From NCBI GenBank assembly GCA_964510785.1, contig CAZECM010000114.1, positions 1-8,382 on the forward strand: a stretch of 8,382 nucleotides of DNA, in the 5' to 3' direction. The notes under the pieces are model-generated. The model saw only the letters and a program-made list of their open reading frames with translations. It was not told the DNA's origin and made no database searches. The translations under genes and the position numbers were made by a program. Source of the stretch: JAAYZM01 sp964510785 (lineage in GTDB: Bacteria > Actinomycetota > Actinomycetes > Actinomycetales > Cellulomonadaceae). Of this stretch, positions 4,849 through 8,382 are shown one piece after another. Each line of letters starts with the position of its first letter. Within the stretch, counting starts at the first letter, position 1.

Positions 4849-6153
4849 GTGCGCCTCGTCACCGACCTGCGGCTCCTGCTCGAGTCCTCCGGCTTCCGCA
4901 AGCTCTTCACGGTGCGGCTCGTCTCGCAGTGCGGCGACGGCATGTTCCAGGTGGGCCTCGCGACCCTGTTCTTCTTCTCGCCCGAGCGCATGGCCACGGC
5001 GGTCGACGTCGCGGCGGCGTTCGCGGTGCTGCTGCTGCCGTTCACGATCGTCGGGCCGTTCGCGGGGCCCCTGCTGGACCGCTGGCGGCGGCGGCAGGTG
5101 CTGTTGATCGGCAACGCGGTGCGGGTCGCGCTGACGCTCGCGATCGCGGTGCTCATGGTGACCGTGGGGGTGGGGCCCGCGGTGTACGTGCTCGCGCTCG
5201 TGACGCTCGGGGTCAACCGCTTCCTGCTGTCCGCGCTCTCGGCGGGGTTGCCGCGGGTGGTGGCACGCGAACAGCTCCTCGTGGCGAACTCGCTGACGCC
5301 TACGCTCGGGGCGGTGTCCGCCGTCGTCGGCGGTGGTCTCGGCTTTCTGATCGGCCGCCTCACGCCGGCCGGGCCCGTCAAGGACGGCGTGGTGCTCGTG
5401 TGTGCGGCGCTGCTCTTCGGGGCGGCCTCGGCACTCGCGCTGCGCCTGGGTCGTGATCAGCTGGGGCCGGACCGGCGGGCGGACCTGGGAGCCGGGCTCG
5501 CGCAGCTCGGGGCGGACGTGCGAGCCACCGCCGTCGAGCTCACCGACGGTGCGCGCTACCTCGTGGCACGGCGCACCCCGGGGGCGGCGCTCGGCGTCAT
5601 GGGTGTGCACCGGTTCCTGTACGGCGCCAACTTCATCGCGCTGATCCTCATGTCGCGCAACCTGCTCAACGACCCGGCCGACGCCGACGCCGGGCTCGGC
5701 ACGTTCGCCCTGCTGCTCGGCATCTCGCTCGCGGGCAACGGGCTCGCGATCGTGGCGACGCCCCTCGCGCACGAGCGGATGAGTCCCGCACGCTGGATCG
5801 TGGTGTGCCTCGGGATCGGGGCGACGAGCCAGCTCGTGCTCGCGACGTCGCCGGTGTTCGCCGTCGTCGCCGTGGCCGCCGTGCTGCTGGGCCTGAGCGT
5901 GCAGGGTGCGAAGATCGCCGTCGACACGATCGTGCAGTCCGACACCGACGACGCGTACCGCGGCCGGGCGTTCGCCCTGTACGACGTGCTCTACAACGCC
6001 GCGTTCGTGGGGGCCGCCGCTCTCGCCGCGGTCGCGCTGCCCGACGGCGGGTACGCGCGGACCGTCTTCGTGGCGATCGCCCTCGTCTACCTGGCCCTCG
6101 GCGTGACCTACGCGCGGGTGCCCCAGTCCCCGCGCACCGTGTCGACAACCTGA
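4849..6153 (+). CDS. MFS transporter (MFS_3 / EntS-like exporter family)
   Basis: This 434-residue integral membrane protein has about 12 hydrophobic segments, the usual size for the major facilitator superfamily. The first segments run at about 30-45 and 52-75. Motif A-like GPLLDRWRRRQVLL (73-86) lies between TM2 and TM3. A central loop (about 200-238) separates the two six-helix halves. A second-half motif, VQSDTDDAYRGRAFALYDV (362-380), is typical of exporters of the MFS_3 type. It would expel a small molecule using the proton gradient; the substrate cannot be read from the sequence. The GTG start is supported by the family-like beginning (DLRLLLESSGFRKLFTVRL) and by the TANNNT element 6 nt upstream. 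The gene is divergent from sigma-2, with 152 nt between them, and ends 9 nt before a strong hairpin. From memory, related MFS genes often sit near ino1 and the CCA enzyme in Micrococcales. Confidence 0.85.
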   Translation: MRLVTDLRLLLESSGFRKLFTVRLVSQCGDGMFQVGLATLFFFSPERMATAVDVAAAFAVLLLPFTIVGPFAGPLLDRWRRRQVLLIGNAVRVALTLAIAVLMVTVGVGPAVYVLALVTLGVNRFLLSALSAGLPRVVAREQLLVANSLTPTLGAVSAVVGGGLGFLIGRLTPAGPVKDGVVLVCAALLFGAASALALRLGRDQLGPDRRADLGAGLAQLGADVRATAVELTDGARYLVARRTPGAALGVMGVHRFLYGANFIALILMSRNLLNDPADADAGLGTFALLLGISLAGNGLAIVATPLAHERMSPARWIVVCLGIGATSQLVLATSPVFAVVAVAAVLLGLSVQGAKIAVDTIVQSDTDDAYRGRAFALYDVLYNAAFVGAAALAAVALPDGGYARTVFVAIALVYLALGVTYARVPQSPRTVSTT

Positions 6154-6161
6154 CCCATCCC

Positions 6162-6204
6162 CGCTTCTGCGGGACGTTGTGCACGCACGACGTCCCGCAG
6201 AGCG
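6162..6204. terminator. Long hairpin between convergent MFS and AAA+ genes
   Basis: The core arms CTGCGGGACGT (6167-6177) and ACGTCCCGCAG (6190-6200) pair perfectly. CGCT/AGCG extend the stem outward with one bulged T at 6166. Inside, GTG/CAC (6179-6181/6186-6188) extend the stem to a CACG tetraloop. The hairpin starts 9 nt after the MFS stop. It can act as a bidirectional terminator between the convergent genes and has no U-tract. Confidence 0.75.
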
Positions 6205-6230
6205 TGATTCGTGTGCACGGTGTCCCGCAC
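6168..6230. repeat. Three-arm TGCGGGAC repeat cluster
   Basis: Three copies of one arm lie in 63 nt. TGCGGGACGTTGTGCACG is on the plus strand at 6168-6185. TGCGGGACGTCGTGCGT is on the minus strand (6199-6183). TGCGGGACACCGTGCACAC is on the minus strand (6229-6211). Arm 1 can pair with arm 2, giving the terminator hairpin, or less perfectly with arm 3. Mutually exclusive hairpins are therefore possible. It may be a terminator remnant plus a second copy, or a small dispersed palindromic repeat. Confidence 0.55.
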
Positions 6231-6286
6231 AACGGAAGAACGTTCCGCACGGGGTGGCGGGGAGGTGACCGTGGAGAGTCGCCGCG

Positions 6287-6355
6287 GGGTAGTGCCGAGC
6301 GCGCCAGGTAGTACCGTCGCGGACCTACCTCGACGCGCTCAGACGACCTACCTCG
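6287..6355. repeat. Cluster of short GTAGT / CTACCT repeats downstream of the AAA+ gene
   Basis: GACCTACCTCG occurs twice exactly (6322-6332 and 6345-6355), 23 nt apart. GTAGT, followed by RCCG, occurs at 6289 and 6308, 19 nt apart. The two sets contain GGTAG elements in opposite orientation. The cluster lies just past the AAA+ stop in an otherwise gene-free 211-nt gap. The function is unknown and it may be degenerate. Confidence 0.4.
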
Positions 6356-6364
6356 CGGGAGGCG

Positions 6365-7858
6365 TTAGTTGGCGGGGACGGTGCGGGAGGCGGCCCAGGA
6401 GCGCAAGCGCGCGATGGGTTCGGCCATGACGACGGAGAGCGGGCGGGTCGCGGCGAGCTCGGCCGCGACGTGCGCGGGGCCGAGCGCCTCGCCGCGTGCG
6501 TGGGCGGCATAGGTCGCGGAGACCACGGCCTGCTCGATCTCCGCGCCGGAGAATCCCTCCGCGCGGGCGGCCAGCGCGGTCAGGGTCCCCGCGTCGCACA
6601 CGAGCCCCCGGCGGCCCGCGTGGATCCCGAGGATCTGGGCCCGCACGGGCGGCGAGGGCAGGTCGACGAAGAAGATCTCGTCGAAGCGCCCCTTGCGGAC
6701 CAGCTCTGGCGGCAGCGCGGTGATGTTGTTCGCGGTCGCGACCACGAACACCTTCGAGTCCTTCTCCGCGAGCCACGTCAGGAAGGTGCCGAGCAGCCGG
6801 GAGGAGACGCCGTCGTCGGAGGAGTCCGCCGCCACGCCCTTCTCGATCTCGTCGATCCACAGCACGCACGGCGCGAGGAGGTCGGCCGTGGCGAGGGCGG
6901 CCCGGAGCTTGCGCTCGGACTCGCCCACGTACTTGTCGCGCACCGCCCCGAGGTCCGCCCGCAGGAGCGGCACACCGAGCATCGACGCCGCGACCTTCGA
7001 GGCGAGCGACTTGCCGCAGCCCTGGACCCCGAGCAGCAGCACACCCTTGGGCGGCTGCAGGTGCGGGGCGGAACCGTCGAAGGCCGGGGCGCGCACGCCG
7101 AGCCACGACTTGAGCCGGTCCATGCCGCCGAGGTCGGCGAGCGAGGCCGTCTCGTACTCGTACGTCACGGCACCGTCCCCACCGAGCAGGTCGTGCTTCG
7201 CCCGGGTCACGTCGGCGATGTCGGACACGTCGATCGCGCCGTCGTCGAACACGGCCGTGCGCGCGAGGCGCTCGACGTCGGCCCGCGTCAGCCCCGCGAG
7301 GTTCGCCACGAGCAGGTCGACCGCGTGATAGTCCACCCGCGCGGGGCGGCCGTTCGCGTGCTGCCACTCCATGACCACGCGCTCGACGAGCTCTCGCCGC
7401 TCGCGCTCGGAGGGGAAGGCGAGCTCGAAGCGCGCGACGAGGTGGCTGAGCTCGGGCGGCACCGTCACGCGGTGCGAGACGAGGACGACGGTGCGCGGCA
7501 TCGACTCGAAGCCCAGCGCGATGTCCTTGAGGAGGCGCACGTGCACAGGGTCCTCGAGGAAGGGGTGGAAGTCCTTGAGCACGTAGACGCCGGGCTGGTT
7601 GACGTCGCGGATCCACTGCAGCAGGTCGCCCGGCTGGGCGTTGTGCTTCTGGGCCTGGCCGACGTCGAGGTCCCGCCGCCGCAGCCCCCCGGTCAGCGTC
7701 CAGCCGAAGACGGGCAGCGCGCGGCCCGCCGCCGGCCCCGCGACGGTGTCGAGCACGAGGCGCATCGCTGCCGCCTCGTCGCGGGTCTCCACGACGATGA
7801 TCGGCACGCGCCCTGCGACGAGGGCCGCAAGATCGGCCCGAGAGGTCCCCTGACTCAT
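6365..7858 (-). CDS. AAA+ ATPase, Ycf46-like
   Basis: This 497-residue AAA+ ATPase matches in length and motif order the Ycf46 proteins of cyanobacteria and plastids. The N-terminal half (about 1-225) looks like a degenerate AAA module: RVPIIVVETRDEA (17-29), VLKDFHPFLEDP (93-104) and VVLVSHRVTVPPEL (124-137), with no intact Walker A. The C-terminal half is catalytic, with LGGMDRLKSWLGVRAPAF (243-260), Walker A GVQGCGKS (277-284), YVGESERKLR (310-319), Walker B CVLWIDEIEK (331-340), sensor-1 VATANNI (373-379), an arginine-finger region RKGRFDEIFF (388-397) and sensor-2 GFSGAEIEQ (435-443). It presumably remodels a protein or nucleoprotein partner, which is unknown. The start ATG 7858 was chosen because upstream codons in this frame are low-complexity Arg/Ala/Gly sequence antisense to nothing and overlapping the CCA gene. 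The gene begins 14 nt after the CCA enzyme stop on the same strand, so it may be co-transcribed. Confidence 0.88.
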   Translation of the reverse strand: MSQGTSRADLAALVAGRVPIIVVETRDEAAAMRLVLDTVAGPAAGRALPVFGWTLTGGLRRRDLDVGQAQKHNAQPGDLLQWIRDVNQPGVYVLKDFHPFLEDPVHVRLLKDIALGFESMPRTVVLVSHRVTVPPELSHLVARFELAFPSERERRELVERVVMEWQHANGRPARVDYHAVDLLVANLAGLTRADVERLARTAVFDDGAIDVSDIADVTRAKHDLLGGDGAVTYEYETASLADLGGMDRLKSWLGVRAPAFDGSAPHLQPPKGVLLLGVQGCGKSLASKVAASMLGVPLLRADLGAVRDKYVGESERKLRAALATADLLAPCVLWIDEIEKGVAADSSDDGVSSRLLGTFLTWLAEKDSKVFVVATANNITALPPELVRKGRFDEIFFVDLPSPPVRAQILGIHAGRRGLVCDAGTLTALAARAEGFSGAEIEQAVVSATYAAHARGEALGPAHVAAELAATRPLSVVMAEPIARLRSWAASRTVPAN

Positions 7859-7865
7859 GGCGGGC

Positions 7866-7871
7866 AATCTA
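7866..7871 (-). promoter_or_regulatory. Possible internal leaderless promoter of the AAA+ gene
   Basis: On the minus strand TAGATT (a TANNNT -10) ends 7 nt before ATG 7858. There is no good Shine-Dalgarno in the 14-nt gap after the CCA enzyme stop. The AAA+ gene may therefore have its own leaderless transcript despite its operon-like position. No -35 consensus was recognised. Confidence 0.42.
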
Positions 7872-7872
7872 C

Positions 7873-8382
7873 CTACGACTCGGTCCTGGCGGCCCACCAC
7901 GCGAGCAGCGACTCGCGGGCCGCCTCCTCGCCGAGGGGTCCGTGCTCCATGCGTTCGCCGAGCAGGAATCGGTAGGCCTCGCCGACGTCGCGCCCCGGGG
8001 TGATGCCGAGGATCGTCATGATCTGCTCGCCGTCGAGGTCCGGGCGGATCGAGTCGAGCTCCTCCTGGGCCGCGAGCACCTCGATGCGCTCCTCGAGCGA
8101 GTCGTACGCCCCGGCGAGCCGCGCGGCCTTGCGCTTGTTGCGCGTCGTGGAGTCCGAACGCGTCAGGCGGTGCAGCCGTTCGAGCAGCGGGCCGGCGTCG
8201 CGCACGTAGCGGCGCACGGCCGCGTCCGTCCACCCGACGTCCCCGTAGCCGTGGAAGCGCAGGTGCAGCTCGACGAGCCGCGACACGGCCTTGACCGTCG
8301 CCGAGTCGAAGCGCAGCGCCTTGAGCCGCTTGGCCGTGAGCTTCGCGCCCACGATCTCGTGGTGGTGGCAGCTCACGCCGCC
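7873..8382 (-). CDS. CCA tRNA nucleotidyltransferase, C-terminal part (5' end outside window)
   Basis: The visible 169 residues are the HD-domain end and C-terminal RNA-binding arm of the actinobacterial CCA-adding enzyme. This cytosolic enzyme adds or repairs the 3' CCA of tRNAs using CTP and ATP. Diagnostic stretches begin GGVSCHHHEIVGAKLTAKRL at the window edge, then VSRLVELHLRFHGYGDVGW, TDAAVRRYVRDAGPLLERL, LTRSDSTTRNKRKA, LDGEQIMTILGITPGRDVG and the closing GPLGEEAARESLLAWW. The N-terminal nucleotidyltransferase head (about 300 residues) lies beyond 8382. The reading frame is open through the edge: codons for GG precede the in-frame GTG at 8376, so that GTG is internal and not a start. 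The gene ends in TAG, 14 nt before the AAA+ gene. Confidence 0.92.
   Translation of the reverse strand, partial: GGVSCHHHEIVGAKLTAKRLKALRFDSATVKAVSRLVELHLRFHGYGDVGWTDAAVRRYVRDAGPLLERLHRLTRSDSTTRNKRKAARLAGAYDSLEERIEVLAAQEELDSIRPDLDGEQIMTILGITPGRDVGEAYRFLLGERMEHGPLGEEAARESLLAWWAARTES

Noticed and set aside
4693..5772. Minus-strand open frame of 359 codons opposite the MFS gene
   Set aside because: Its translation is a charged low-complexity sequence, while the plus strand shows 12 TM segments and MFS motifs.
6470..7975. Plus-strand open frame of 501 codons
   Set aside because: It is the mirror of the AAA+ gene, whose conserved motifs prove the minus-strand reading.
7859..8233. A 125-codon N-terminal extension of the AAA+ protein
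   Set aside because: It overlaps the CCA enzyme gene in another frame and is Arg/Ala/Gly-rich shadow sequence. Ycf46-like proteins start close to the RVPIIVVETRDE segment.
8374..8376. GTG 8376 as the start of a short 167-residue protein
   Set aside because: The frame stays open to the window edge, and the segment aligns with the interior of the CCA-adding enzyme, so this codon is internal.

Overview
This is a GC-rich window with strong G/C third-position bias, GTG starts and proteins of actinobacterial type. The locus resembles the inositol-3-phosphate synthase / MFS / CCA-adding enzyme neighbourhood of Micrococcales such as Cellulomonas. That genus-level guess comes from memory of synteny, not from a search.

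Layout. At the left edge is the end of ino1 (+ strand), closed by a perfect 15-bp hairpin. From 417 to 4696 on the minus strand lie two complete, paralogous two-gene operons in tandem. Reading in the direction of transcription these are sigma-2 (4696-4124), membrane protein 2 (4134-2659), sigma-1 (2427-1891) and membrane protein 1 (1901-417). Each pair has an ECF-type sigma factor whose 3' end overlaps by exactly 11 nt the GTG start of a roughly 490-residue single-pass membrane protein. The membrane proteins look like anti-sigma factors with a Pro/Thr/Ser stalk and a large cysteine-containing extracellular beta-propeller-like domain. The two pairs are separated by a long perfect inverted repeat (2562-2612). 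Both sigma genes are preceded by the same candidate ECF promoter pattern (CCCAAC, 17-18 nt, CGTT), so they may regulate themselves and perhaps each other.

Divergently transcribed from sigma-2 is a 12-TM MFS exporter (4849-6153, +), apparently leaderless. It is followed by an elaborate hairpin with a third repeat arm in the convergent gap. At the right, on the minus strand, is the C-terminal part of a CCA tRNA nucleotidyltransferase (running off the window). It is followed after 14 nt by a Ycf46-like AAA+ ATPase (7858-6365), which may also have its own leaderless promoter.

How they fit together. The housekeeping genes (ino1, CCA enzyme) frame an accessory section. The most distinctive content is the duplicated sigma / non-zinc anti-sigma module, which looks like a two-channel envelope-sensing system whose ligand and regulon are unknown. 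No RNA genes, insertion sequences or CRISPR arrays were seen, and no gene-free stretch exceeds about 235 nt.
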